Below are positions 41,377 through 50,334 of a stretch of DNA of 64,000 nucleotides, one piece after another (the first letter of the stretch is position 1; every line of letters begins with the position of its first letter). Source of the DNA: Acidobacteriota bacterium (GTDB lineage Bacteria; Acidobacteriota; Vicinamibacteria; Vicinamibacterales; UBA2999). The stretch spans positions 62,001 to 126,000 of the forward strand of contig JADZCN010000113.1 of NCBI GenBank assembly GCA_020851565.1, written 5' to 3'. The position numbers were made by a program, and so were the translations under genes. The notes under the pieces were generated by a model, which saw nothing but the letters and a program-made list of their open reading frames with translations, ran no database searches and was not told where the DNA came from.

Positions 41377-43659
41377 TCACGCGACGGCAGCGAAGTCTCG
41401 CTCGGCCCGGAACCCCAGCGCTGTGAGCTGTCGCGCGATGGCGTCGCGGCCCGGCACCGACGCGATGGCGATGAAGCTCACCCCGCGCGCCGGCAGCGTG
41501 GCGGGATCCACCACCGGCACGTCGTCGATCCGCTGGTTCCACCGCGTGCGGTCGTTATCGGCGAAGCACGCGACGGCGACGCCGAAGGCGCGGAAGCGGG
41601 CCAGGGCGTTCCGGCCCCCTCGTCCGGTGCCGAAGATCGCCACGCGAAGGCCGCTGCGTGCCTCGGCCGGCGCTCGTAGGATCCACGGCATGGCCAGTTG
41701 CCCTCGAAGCCGCTCGACCTCCGCCTCCGCGGCCTGGCAGCGCCGCCACGTATCGTCGAGCCCGTCGAGTGCGCGCGCCTGTCGGTCGAGGCGACCGGCC
41801 ATCGACTCGGCAATCTGCGACCAGAACACGCCCGGACGAGCCAGCGCGTGCGGCAGCAGGTGCAGGCCGGCCGCGCACTGGCTGGCCAGATCCACGACCT
41901 GCGCCGCTTCGCGCAGGCCGAAGAGGACCGGGCGTTCGCGATCGGCCAGCAGCTCGCTCCACGGCCGGTGAAGGGCGCGTTCGGCGTGGTCGAGGCCGGC
42001 CCGCCACCACCGGGCGGCGCTGGTGAAGTCGTGCGCCTGCGCGTCCAGCCAGCCGAGCAGCCAGCACGCGCTCACGCTCTTGGTGGCGAGCAGCGGGCTG
42101 AAGACGAGCGGATCGGCGCCGGCGCAGGCCCTGAGCGCGCGCACGGCGCCCACGCGATTGCCAGCGGCCAGGGCGGCCAGGCCTTCCACGTATCGGAGCG
42201 AGATGTGCCACCGCGCCACATGCGGGTTCCCGATCGGCACAGCACAGTAGCGATCGATGGCGTCGAGCGTCTCGGATGTCATGCCCTCGGCGCCCGACAG
42301 CTCCGCGTAGGCGCGGACGCACAACGCCGCGCCGCAATCCGCGCTGGCCGGCGACGCGGTTTCGAGCAGCAGGGCGGCCAGCTCGTCGCGCAGCGCCTTC
42401 GACTCGGTGCGCAGTCCCATCGAAACCAGCGCCGGCACCATCCACGGGTGTTCGTAGTGGCGTGCGAAGTCGATCATGACGGGAGGCGCCGCCGGCGGCC
42501 CTGGCGGCGCCTCGGGCTGCCATCGCGTCGCCACGGAATCCTCGACCGCGCCCACGGGTGGTGTCATCCCGACCGCGAGCCACCACTCCGCGTCGTCCGC
42601 GCACGTGGTGGCATCCCAGAGCGCGCGCGGCGCGCCGCCCAGCTTCATCCCGCCGCCTGCGGTCTGTCCGAACACGTGCTCCAGCATGAAGTGGCGGCGG
42701 CACAGCGCTTCGAGGCGCCCGCGGTCGAAGACGTGCAGGTGGTGAGGGTTTGGGTCGACCCCGTGCTCGTCGAGCCACTCGTTCGGCACCGAGCAGACGA
42801 AGCGCCCACCGGGCGTCAGCAGCCGGCGGCAGTCGGAGAGAAACGTGTCGGGGTCGGGCAGGTGCTCGACGGTCTCGAAACTGACGATCACGTCGAACGA
42901 GGCATCCGGCAGTTCGCCGAGCGTGGCCAGGTCGCGGGCGGCGAACGTGAGCCGCGCGCGCACGGCGCCGTAATGTTCCGCGGCGTACCGGACGGCCGAA
43001 GCATCCACGTCGAGGCCCAGGACCGAGTCGGCCAGCGTGCCGTCGGCCAGCACGCGGCTGCCGTAGCCGAGGCCGCAGGCGGCATCGAGCACCCGGTCGC
43101 CCGGGCGCACGAACCGGCGCGCCCACATGTAGCGCGCGACGTGCGCGTCGGCCCGCCGGCCGGCCTCGCGCAGCATGTCCATGTGCAGATCGCGGCCCGG
43201 CATCAGGTCGTCGAGCCGGGCGCCCCACGACGCCGCGGGCACGGGCTCGAGGAGCAGCAGCGCCTCGGGCTCGCATTCGAGCGCGGCGTAGTCGGTCACC
43301 TGCTGGTAGAGCGGGTGCTTCCGCCAGCCGTGCCGCAGGATCGCCTGCTCCCAGGGGTGACGCGGCCCCTGCACCGCAGCCACCAGCACACGCGGCGATC
43401 GCGCGCGGACGCCGGCGAGCAGCCTCTCGAGGTCGCCGTTTCCGGGCGCCGGCGCCAGGCCCTCGACCCACATCAGGTCCAACGGGTCGCCGTCCCACAG
43501 GTCGTCTGGTGCGCTGGCGCGTGCGGGCACGCCGCGCTGACGCCATGCCCGCACCGTGGCCCCGATGTCGTGGCCCATGACGAGCACATCGCCACCCCCG
43601 CAGGCCGCCAACACGCGATCCACCCGGTCGATTCCCGCGCGATCCGCCCAGCCGTTCAC
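41377..43659 (-). CDS. Large methyltransferase with C-terminal Rossmann-like module
   Basis: 760 residues, GTG start overlapping the upstream glycosyltransferase stop (GTGA); the 1589-residue ORF in the track is a read-through shadow. N-terminal 140 residues are unassigned. Residues 165-300 are a SAM methyltransferase (VLDAACGLGYGSRVLADG, FDVIVSFETVEHLPDPDTFL). A helical TPR-like stretch follows (residues 420-620). The last 100 residues are a Rossmann-like module beginning VAIFGTGRGGRNALARFRAF with ADNDRTRWNQ. The same module ends the adjacent glycosyltransferase. Likely modifies the flagellin glycan made or transferred by its neighbours. Confidence 0.8.
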   Translation of the reverse strand: MNGWADRAGIDRVDRVLAACGGGDVLVMGHDIGATVRAWRQRGVPARASAPDDLWDGDPLDLMWVEGLAPAPGNGDLERLLAGVRARSPRVLVAAVQGPRHPWEQAILRHGWRKHPLYQQVTDYAALECEPEALLLLEPVPAASWGARLDDLMPGRDLHMDMLREAGRRADAHVARYMWARRFVRPGDRVLDAACGLGYGSRVLADGTLADSVLGLDVDASAVRYAAEHYGAVRARLTFAARDLATLGELPDASFDVIVSFETVEHLPDPDTFLSDCRRLLTPGGRFVCSVPNEWLDEHGVDPNPHHLHVFDRGRLEALCRRHFMLEHVFGQTAGGGMKLGGAPRALWDATTCADDAEWWLAVGMTPPVGAVEDSVATRWQPEAPPGPPAAPPVMIDFARHYEHPWMVPALVSMGLRTESKALRDELAALLLETASPASADCGAALCVRAYAELSGAEGMTSETLDAIDRYCAVPIGNPHVARWHISLRYVEGLAALAAGNRVGAVRALRACAGADPLVFSPLLATKSVSACWLLGWLDAQAHDFTSAARWWRAGLDHAERALHRPWSELLADRERPVLFGLREAAQVVDLASQCAAGLHLLPHALARPGVFWSQIAESMAGRLDRQARALDGLDDTWRRCQAAEAEVERLRGQLAMPWILRAPAEARSGLRVAIFGTGRGGRNALARFRAFGVAVACFADNDRTRWNQRIDDVPVVDPATLPARGVSFIAIASVPGRDAIARQLTALGFRAERDFAAVA

Positions 43660-45953
43660 GAGAGCACCACTTGTGCGGTCACGCCCGACACCGACACCGG
43701 CTCGAGGAAGTGCACGAAGTGCTCGGCATGCGACAGGCCCATCTCCTCGAGCTGATGGAAGATGGCGGCCTTGCCCGCCTGAGACGCGACAATCACCAGG
43801 TCGTAGTCCCTCGCTTCCAGCGCCCTGGGTGGCCGCACGCCCAGCCCGTAGGCCTCGCTCTCCCAGACGGCGGCGTTGTTGTCCACGAGGTACTCCACCT
43901 TCCAGCCGCACCGCGCCGCCAGCGTCAGCGCGGCGCGTCCTCCTTCGCCGGTGCCGAACACCACCGCGCGTCGCACGTGATCCAGCCGCGCCGCGGGCGG
44001 CGGGCCGGCGGGACCCTGTGCCGGGGAATGCGCCAGGTGAAGCAGGCCCCGGAGCGGCGGAGGGACGTGCGCGAAGTAGGGCCGAAGGGCGCGCATCCGG
44101 TTGGCGTGCTGCGACGTGGAGTTCAGCATCCCCTGGCCGTGGCGATAGCGCACCAGCGGTTCGGGCACCACCATCAGGCGGCAGCCGCCGAGGGTTGCGC
44201 GCGCGAAGAACTCCCAGTCCTCGCATCCGACGCCCACGTCCTCGGTGAAGCCGCCGACGCGGCCGAAGACCGTCCGCCGCACGAACGCGTTGGCGTCGCC
44301 GAAGCTGTTTCGGGTCACGCCGGGTGACACCGCCGCGCCGAGGAACGGCCAGCAGTAGGTTCCTTCGTCCGACAGGCGGGGTTCGGCGCCCTGGAACACC
44401 CTGAGGAAGCACGTCAGGATGTCGGCGCCGCTCGCCGCCGCCGCGCGGACGAAGGTGCTCACCTCGTGCGGCTCCGCGATGTTGTCGTCGTCCATGAAGA
44501 GGATGTAGCTCCCGCGTGCCTCGCGGATGCCCCGGTTGCGCGCCGCGCCCAGGTAACGGTTCGCCTGCCGGACGATGCGCCACCTGCGTGTCTCGAACTC
44601 CTGCTCGAGCGACGCCACGAATCGGACGGCTTCCGGCGCGTCGCTCCCGTCGTCCACGAGGATCACCTCGAGATGCGGATAGTCCTGCCGGCGGATCGAG
44701 TCGAGGGCCTGCGCGAGCAGCTGCGGCCGGTTGAAGTGCGTGAGCACGATCGAGACCAGGGGCGTGAACGCCGGTCGCAGCCTGACGGGCCGGCCGCGCC
44801 GCGCGCGCGAGTGCCAGTCCAGCCAGTCGCGATTGGCGAGCTCGAATGGCACGCGCGGCCTCACCGTCCGGGCGCCGGTGATCAGCGCGCGCTGGAGATG
44901 CTCCGCCAGGGACGCGGGCGTCAGGTCGAAGAGCACCGATGCGCGGTCTTCGTCCCGGATCGTCTCCGGGATGCCGCCGGTGTTCGACGCGAGGAACGGA
45001 ATGCCCTGGGCCAGGCACTCCAGCACGGTGTAGGGCAGGTTGTCGATGCGCGAGGGGAGCACCGCCAGCCGTCCGTGCTCCGCGAGGTACGCCAGCGCCT
45101 CGTCCCGATCGCGATCGCCGATGATGTGCCAGCGGAACGGCCAGCGATGGGCGCGCTGTCGCAGGTACGTCTCGCTCGGCACGCCGCCCACCGACGCGGG
45201 CTTGCCGAGGAACGTGACGCGCGGCACCGCCACGCCGCCCTTCACGAGCCGATCGAGCCCGTCGCAGAACACGTCGAGTCCCTTGCGGGTCTCGAGCCTG
45301 CCGAAGAAGACGAGCTCCCGCACCGGGGCCGCCGGCGGCTGCGCCGCCGCGTCCCGGCCCGCCCCGAGGACGACGTACTGGCGCGTCATCACGCGGCGCG
45401 GCAGCCGCCAGCCCTCGCGCCGCATCCACTGGATCATGTGCGCGCTGGGGCTCCACAGCACGTCGGCGAGGGCCACCGACTGGCGCTCCATGAAGTCCAC
45501 CTCGAGCTCCTCGGCCGACGCGAGCTCGTTCATGCCCTCCTTGTGCCAGAGCACGGGGCTGTGGGCCCCGACGCAGACGAGCGAATCCTGCAGCGCCAGG
45601 CCCTGCCGTTTCGCCGACAGCGCATAGAACGCGATGCCGCGCCACTCGTGCGCGTGCACGACGTCGAAGTGGCGGTCCTGCAGCCAGCGATAGACCGCAT
45701 GCGCGATCTTCATCGACGAATGCCCGCGGACGTCGTGGTCGTCGGGCACCGGCACGAACTCGATGCCCATGCGCCGGTACTCCTCGACCCAATGATCGAT
45801 GGTGTGGTGCTCGCAGTGCCTGCCGAGCGCGTAGAGCACCGTCACGCGGTGCCCCGCGTCGGCCAGCAGCCGCGCCAGCGAGTAGTAGGCCGTGCCGATC
45901 CCCCCGTTCCTGATGGGGCCGACGATGTCGCAGGTGACGATGCAGATGGTCAT
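43656..45953 (-). CDS. Bifunctional GT4-GT2 glycosyltransferase with C-terminal Rossmann-like module
   Basis: 765 residues from the ATG overlapping the Maf stop. Residues 1-410 are a family 4 GT-B enzyme (IVTCDIVGPIRNGGIGTAYY, VVHAHEWRGIAFYAL, ELVFFGRLETRKGLDVFCDG, VLECLAQGIPFLASNTGGIP). Residues 430-640 are a family 2 GT-A enzyme (VSIVLTHFNRPQLLAQALDS, VILVDDGSD, ILFMDDDNIAEP with the metal-binding DxD, CEDWEFFARA). The last 110 residues repeat the FGTGEGGRAAL...DNN module of the next gene. Two transferases in one chain suggest sequential addition of two sugars. Confidence 0.88.
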   Translation of the reverse strand: MTICIVTCDIVGPIRNGGIGTAYYSLARLLADAGHRVTVLYALGRHCEHHTIDHWVEEYRRMGIEFVPVPDDHDVRGHSSMKIAHAVYRWLQDRHFDVVHAHEWRGIAFYALSAKRQGLALQDSLVCVGAHSPVLWHKEGMNELASAEELEVDFMERQSVALADVLWSPSAHMIQWMRREGWRLPRRVMTRQYVVLGAGRDAAAQPPAAPVRELVFFGRLETRKGLDVFCDGLDRLVKGGVAVPRVTFLGKPASVGGVPSETYLRQRAHRWPFRWHIIGDRDRDEALAYLAEHGRLAVLPSRIDNLPYTVLECLAQGIPFLASNTGGIPETIRDEDRASVLFDLTPASLAEHLQRALITGARTVRPRVPFELANRDWLDWHSRARRGRPVRLRPAFTPLVSIVLTHFNRPQLLAQALDSIRRQDYPHLEVILVDDGSDAPEAVRFVASLEQEFETRRWRIVRQANRYLGAARNRGIREARGSYILFMDDDNIAEPHEVSTFVRAAAASGADILTCFLRVFQGAEPRLSDEGTYCWPFLGAAVSPGVTRNSFGDANAFVRRTVFGRVGGFTEDVGVGCEDWEFFARATLGGCRLMVVPEPLVRYRHGQGMLNSTSQHANRMRALRPYFAHVPPPLRGLLHLAHSPAQGPAGPPPAARLDHVRRAVVFGTGEGGRAALTLAARCGWKVEYLVDNNAAVWESEAYGLGVRPPRALEARDYDLVIVASQAGKAAIFHQLEEMGLSHAEHFVHFLEPVSVSGVTAQVVLS

Positions 45954-47644
45954 GGGAGGTCCGTCGAGGGCGTGAGCGTCGATGGTCGCGATGGGGACTG
46001 GGCGGTGGCCATGGCGCGCCGCGCGAGCTGCCAGACCGCGTACTCCGGCCCGTCGAGGGCGGCGCGAAGCGCCTGGACGTCGCCGGCCGGGTCCGGCATG
46101 GTCCAGTCGTCGGGAAGCCGCCACTCCCGACGCGCGAGCTCGTCAATCCGCTCGAACAACGTGGCCGGCCCCGGCGCCGGCCGATGGACGGCCGCCAGCC
46201 GCGCCTGCACGGCGTCGGGATCGAGCGTCGGATGAGACGCGAGCGTCGTCGCGGCGCTGGCGGGATGGATGGCCGCGCCGTGCAGGATCCCCGCGCCGGT
46301 GGCGTTGACCACGCGCACCGGTGCCGCGCCGGCGGCGCGCGTCCGCATCCAGTCCCGGAACGACACCAGGTGGCCGGCCGTGCGCGCGGGGAGCCCGTGC
46401 ACGTCGATTTCGTCGGTGCGGGGCCATCGGTCCATCAGCAGGGCGAACGCGCGCTCGTAGGTGTCGCCGCCAGCCACCCAGCTGGCCCATTGGGCCTCGA
46501 GCGTAGTGCCGCGGCAGTACGGGCGGTTGTCGGTGAAAGCCAGGTCGGCGCCCACGAAGATCACGGGGTCGCACCCCATGCGCAGCACCAGGTCGAGCGC
46601 CGCCGTCACCACCGAGCCCCACACGTTCAGGTGCAGCCGATCGACGCCGGCCGCCTGCAGCCACGGCCACGGCGCGTGGTCGCCGATGCGGAAGAAGAAC
46701 GTGCGTCCCTCGAAGTGCGCGAACGCCGCCGGATGGAGGCTGGCCTCGGCGGCCAGCCACGTCCGGCGCGGCTCGTGCAGCGCGCCCAGGTGACAGGCGT
46801 TGGCCACGCTCGGATCGACCGCGACGGCCAGCTGCGGCTCGATCCCGATCGAGAGCAGGGGCCGCACCGCCGTGTCGCAGGCGACGACCAGCGCGCGGTC
46901 GCGCACGAGGTGCAGGTCGTTGATGTTGCGATCGAGCGACGGTCCCGCGGCCGCGATCACGGCCGGGGTGCCGGTGAACAGTCCCTCCAGCGCGGCCGCG
47001 TCGCCCTCGCGGGTCACGCGGGCCGCGTTCGCCAGCGTGTGCCGCAGATAGCGGCCGGCCAGCGTGCGCCGCGCGTGGCGGTTCGAGGCGGCCTCGAACT
47101 GCAGCCGTTCGACGGCCGCGCGCGCGTCGCGGACGGCCTCGGGCCAGATGCGTGCGAGGGCCGGGTGCACGTGCACGGGCGCGGTATCCACGCCCTCGAC
47201 CTGCTGGGCCACGGCGGACGTCCCCCCGTAGCCGGGGCCCGTCATGAGCGCCAGCCGACCGGCCTCGATCAACGGACGCCAGTCGCGTCGCTCCAGCAGG
47301 AGGCGCGCGAGGCCGGCATGCGGCTCGACGACGACGACGCGTGCGGGCGAGCCACGCCGCTCGATCACGTCGACGATGTAGCCGAGGCCGCCACCAATCA
47401 GGACCACCGTTTCCGGCTGGCCGTCCAGCACGGTCTCGTCGGCCCAGCGCGCGGCTTCGGCCATTGGATCGCGCGCGCTCAACAGGCGCAGCCATCGACC
47501 GTCGCCGGCGTCGAGCTCCACCGCCACGTGCGCGCCGGGCGCGAGCGGGGACCGGACGCGCACGCGCTCGTCTCCATCCGCGTCCAGACGGATACCGAAG
47601 CGGCGCTCGAGCGCCTGGGCGTTGTCGGCATGGACGGTCGACAT
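45950..47644 (-). CDS. maf: Motility accessory factor Maf (DUF115 flagellin glycosyltransferase)
   Basis: Maf proteins transfer nonulosonic acids from CMP donors onto flagellin Ser/Thr. 564 residues. The N-terminal portion has a Rossmann-like PETVVLIGGGLGYIVDVIER. The central DUF115/MAF_flag10 domain shows PAVIAAAGPSLDRNINDLHL, ALVVACDTAVRPLLSIGIEP, MGCDPVIFVGADLAFTDNRP. The C-terminal part is helical. It heads the minus-strand glycosylation operon. Together with the NeuB-family operon and a Ser/Thr-rich short flagellin, this is strong context for O-glycosylated filaments. Confidence 0.88.
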   Translation of the reverse strand: MSTVHADNAQALERRFGIRLDADGDERVRVRSPLAPGAHVAVELDAGDGRWLRLLSARDPMAEAARWADETVLDGQPETVVLIGGGLGYIVDVIERRGSPARVVVVEPHAGLARLLLERRDWRPLIEAGRLALMTGPGYGGTSAVAQQVEGVDTAPVHVHPALARIWPEAVRDARAAVERLQFEAASNRHARRTLAGRYLRHTLANAARVTREGDAAALEGLFTGTPAVIAAAGPSLDRNINDLHLVRDRALVVACDTAVRPLLSIGIEPQLAVAVDPSVANACHLGALHEPRRTWLAAEASLHPAAFAHFEGRTFFFRIGDHAPWPWLQAAGVDRLHLNVWGSVVTAALDLVLRMGCDPVIFVGADLAFTDNRPYCRGTTLEAQWASWVAGGDTYERAFALLMDRWPRTDEIDVHGLPARTAGHLVSFRDWMRTRAAGAAPVRVVNATGAGILHGAAIHPASAATTLASHPTLDPDAVQARLAAVHRPAPGPATLFERIDELARREWRLPDDWTMPDPAGDVQALRAALDGPEYAVWQLARRAMATAQSPSRPSTLTPSTDLP

Positions 47645-47799
47645 CGAATCTCCGTGGTCCGCGCGGGCACGTGGCGTCGGCGTGCCGACACCTGTGGTCG
47701 GCCCGCCGTCGCTGAAGCCCGCGCCGGCGGCCCGAGATCACCGTCCAGCCCGGGCTGCCTCGGCCCGCCATCCTCGGTGTGGGCAAGCCGCATGCCGCT

Positions 47800-47826
47800 T
47801 CAAGAACTTCGCGCCGGCGCCGATTC
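47800..47826 (+). promoter_or_regulatory. Sigma-28-like promoter of the HD-GYP/mot operon
   Basis: TCAA, 15 bases, GCCGATTC. The predicted start lies just before AGGGAGG (47836-47842) and the GTG at 47850, so promoter, ribosome-binding site and start fit together. The rest of the 205-base divergent gap shows no clear promoter for maf. Confidence 0.7.
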
Positions 47827-47849
47827 CCCCCACGCAGGGAGGCAAAGGC

Positions 47850-48530
47850 GTGGACGGGCGCGTTTCGCAGGGAGTGATGGACCAGGCCGACCTGGCGTGG
47901 CGTCTGACGGCGGCATTTGCGGAGACAGGCGTGGGATCGACAACCGCGCTCGAGGGCCTGCTGGCCCGCCTGTATCGCGACGATGTCGAAGGTCTCGGGC
48001 ACCTCCACCGCGTCGCCGCGCTGGCCGCGAGAATTGGCGATGAGCTGGGGATCCCGGAGGGGCCGCTGGAGGATCTCGAACGTGCGGCGCTGCTTCACGA
48101 CATCGGCCGCTCGGTGCTGCCCGACCCGCCGGCGCTGGCCGCAACGCGCCAGGACGCGACCACGCTGCAGCGGCGGGCCGCACAGGTGCAGGTGGCCTGC
48201 GCCATCATGGGCACGATCCCGTTCCTCGCCCCTGCGGCGGCCATCCTGGAGGCGTCGGTCGAGTGCTTCGACGGCACCGGGTATCCCGGCGGGCGCCGCG
48301 GCGAAGACATCCCACTGCCGGCGCGTGTCCTGCATCTCGCCGACACGCTCGATACCCTCAATACCATCTGCGAGGCCCTCGCCGCACCGGCGGAGACGGC
48401 CAGCGTGGAGGTGGTGCGACAGGCCGGCTCCCGCTTCGACCCCGACGTGGTCTCCGCGTGGCTCAGGAGCGAGGAGGCCGTGCCCCCGCCGCTCGTGCCA
48501 TGGTGGTCGTCACTGGCCCGCTGGAACTAG
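47850..48530 (+). CDS. HD-GYP-like protein with incomplete metal site
   Basis: 226 residues from the GTG with AGGGAGG seven bases upstream; ATG at 47877 is an alternative, and the ORF track start at 47622 lies inside maf. Motifs: HLHRVAALAARIGDELGIP, ALLHDIGRSVLP (HD kept, usual Lys is Arg) and CFDGTGYPGGRRGEDIPLPA (GYP kept). The HHE before DGTGYP is SVE, so two metal-binding histidines are missing and c-di-GMP hydrolysis is doubtful; it may be a sensor. Heads the second motA/motB operon, which suggests stator control. Confidence 0.8.
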   Translation: MDGRVSQGVMDQADLAWRLTAAFAETGVGSTTALEGLLARLYRDDVEGLGHLHRVAALAARIGDELGIPEGPLEDLERAALLHDIGRSVLPDPPALAATRQDATTLQRRAAQVQVACAIMGTIPFLAPAAAILEASVECFDGTGYPGGRRGEDIPLPARVLHLADTLDTLNTICEALAAPAETASVEVVRQAGSRFDPDVVSAWLRSEEAVPPPLVPWWSSLARWN

Positions 48531-48560
48531 CGTGGGCGCGCGGCAGACCGAGGGGATCAC

Positions 48561-49427
48561 ATGCTGTTGATCGCGGGATTGATCGTCGTCGTGGGCTCGG
48601 TGGTGGGTGGATACCTGATGGCAGGCGGCCACCTGCTCCTCCTGCTGCAGCCGTCCGAGTTCGTCATCATCGGCGGCGCCGCCGCCGGCAGCCTGCTGAT
48701 CAGCACGCCGCCGAAGGTCCTGGCCAAGCTGCTGGCCCAGTGCCGCCTCCTGCTCGCACCCGGGCTGACGGCGAAGGACTACGCCGACCTGCTGGCGATG
48801 CTGTACCAGGTGTTCCGCCAGGCGCAGTCTGGCATCATGACCCTGGAGCCGCACTTCGAGAACCCCGAGCAGAGCAGTATCCTCTCGAAGTACCCGCGGT
48901 TCCTCGCCCGCCACCACTCGGTGGCGTTCCTCGCCGACTCCATCAAGGTCATCATCGTCGGCGGCATGCACCCGCACGATCTCGAGGCGCTCATGGACGA
49001 GGACCTCCAGGTGCACCACGCGAGCGAGACCAGCCCCGCGGGCGCGCTGACCAAGGTGGCCGACGCGCTGCCCGGCCTTGGCATCGTCGCCGCGGTGCTC
49101 GGTATCGTCATCACGATGCAGGCCATCGACGGCCCGCCGGAGGAGATCGGGCATCACGTCGGCGCGGCGCTGGTCGGCACGTTCCTCGGCATTCTCATGT
49201 CGTACGGCTTTGCGCAACCCATCGCCACGAGTCTGGAGCACCGCGTGCACCAGGACGGCTACTACGAGCTCTGCATCAAGGCGGGCGTGATGGCGACCTT
49301 CAAGGGCCTGCCGCCGGCCATCGCCGTGGAGTTTGCGCGGCGCGTGCTGCCCCATGATGTCCGTCCGAGCTTCGAGGAAACCGAGCGGCTGTGCCGGGCC
49401 TCGCGCTCCGAGCAGGCGGCGGCCTGA
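48561..49427 (+). CDS. motA: Flagellar stator MotA (second copy)
   Basis: 288 residues, the common MotA length. TM1/TM2 in LIAGLIVVVGSVVGGYLMAG and PSEFVIIGGAAAGSLLI; cytoplasmic loop with MYQVFRQAQSG and FLADSIKVIIVGG; TM3/TM4 ALPGLGIVAAVLGIVITMQA and VGAALVGTFLGILMSYGFAQ. This copy looks more canonical than the one at 21597. Translated 31 bases after the HD-GYP gene. Confidence 0.96.
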   Translation: MLLIAGLIVVVGSVVGGYLMAGGHLLLLLQPSEFVIIGGAAAGSLLISTPPKVLAKLLAQCRLLLAPGLTAKDYADLLAMLYQVFRQAQSGIMTLEPHFENPEQSSILSKYPRFLARHHSVAFLADSIKVIIVGGMHPHDLEALMDEDLQVHHASETSPAGALTKVADALPGLGIVAAVLGIVITMQAIDGPPEEIGHHVGAALVGTFLGILMSYGFAQPIATSLEHRVHQDGYYELCIKAGVMATFKGLPPAIAVEFARRVLPHDVRPSFEETERLCRASRSEQAAA

Positions 49428-49429
49428 CG

Positions 49430-50287
49430 ATGAAGTCCACACCTGTCGTCATCGTCAAGAAGAAGGCGGCCCACCACGGCGGCCACCACGGCGGGGCATG
49501 GAAGGTGGCCTACGCCGACTTCGTCACCGCGATGATGGCGTTCTTCCTGGTCATGTGGCTCGTGACACAGAGCAAGGAGGTACGGGCCTCGGTCGCCGGC
49601 TACTTCCGGGACCCCGGCGTGTTCGACTATCAGCGATCCACGGGCATGCTGCCGGGCGGGCGGCCGGGTGTGGAGCCCGGCGGCGCGCCGACACCGGTGC
49701 CGCCGCCCGACGCGCAGGCGCTGCTCCAGGAGCAGCGGATCCTGGCGGGCGCCGCCGCGCACATCCGCGAGCGCCTGGCCCAGAGCCCGGGGCTGGCCAC
49801 GCTGGTCGACCAGATCGAGTTCACCCTGACGTCCGAGGGCCTCAAGATCGACCTCGTCGAGCGGGCCGACTCGAGCTTCTTCGACAGCGGCAGCGCCGAG
49901 CTGCGGGGCGAGAGCGAGCGCATCCTCCAGATCATCGCGGGCGAGCTCGCAGCGCTCGAGAACGAAGTGGTGGTCGAGGGGCACACCGACCGGCGGCCCT
50001 ACGCGGACGGCGCGCGCTACGGCAACTGGGAGCTGTCGGCCGATCGTGCCAACGCCGCCCGCCGTGCCATGCAGCGCGCGGGCCTGGCCGAGAGCCACGT
50101 GCGGGGCGTGCGTGGGTTCGCCGACACCCAGCTGCGGCTGAAGGACAGCCCGCTCGACCCGCGCAACCGGCGCGTGTCGATCGTCGTCCGGAGCCAGGCC
50201 GCGGCGGCGCTCGACGCGGCGATCCGCGCGGGGCAGGAGCCGCCGGCCGCGACGGACGCTCCCGTGCCGGCGCCCCCCCAGGACTGA
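49430..50287 (+). CDS. motB: Flagellar stator MotB (second copy)
   Basis: 285 residues from the ATG at 49430, two bases after the motA stop. The His/Gly/Lys-rich cytoplasmic tail (KKKAAHHGGHHGG) precedes the TM helix with ion-binding Asp in KVAYADFVTAMMAFFLVMWL. The periplasmic OmpA-like domain has FFDSGSAELRGE, VVVEGHTDRRPY, NWELSADRANAAR and DPRNRRVSIVV. A Pro-rich tail ends the protein. Confidence 0.96.
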   Translation: MKSTPVVIVKKKAAHHGGHHGGAWKVAYADFVTAMMAFFLVMWLVTQSKEVRASVAGYFRDPGVFDYQRSTGMLPGGRPGVEPGGAPTPVPPPDAQALLQEQRILAGAAAHIRERLAQSPGLATLVDQIEFTLTSEGLKIDLVERADSSFFDSGSAELRGESERILQIIAGELAALENEVVVEGHTDRRPYADGARYGNWELSADRANAARRAMQRAGLAESHVRGVRGFADTQLRLKDSPLDPRNRRVSIVVRSQAAAALDAAIRAGQEPPAATDAPVPAPPQD

Positions 50288-50299
50288 GCCGTGCGGGTC

Positions 50300-50327
50300 T
50301 CAAGCTTCCCATCCCGGCAGCCGAATA
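50300..50327 (+). promoter_or_regulatory. Possible sigma-28-like promoter of cheY
   Basis: TCAA, 16 bases, GCCGAATA: one extra spacer base and one mismatch. The box ends seven bases before the GTG at 50335, which would give a leaderless or near-leaderless mRNA. No convincing ribosome-binding site precedes that GTG. Confidence 0.45.
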
Positions 50328-50334
50328 CACTACC

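Noticed and set aside
41377-46146. 1589-residue minus-strand ORF as one giant protein
   Set aside because: Only its last 760 residues show protein-like sequence with domains. The upstream part is Arg/Pro-rich shadow of the GT4-GT2 gene, which has clear motifs in another frame.
47780-47800. Sigma-54-like element GGGCAAG...ATGCC before the HD-GYP gene
   Set aside because: Only about 12 of 16 consensus positions match and it overlaps a much better sigma-28 site.
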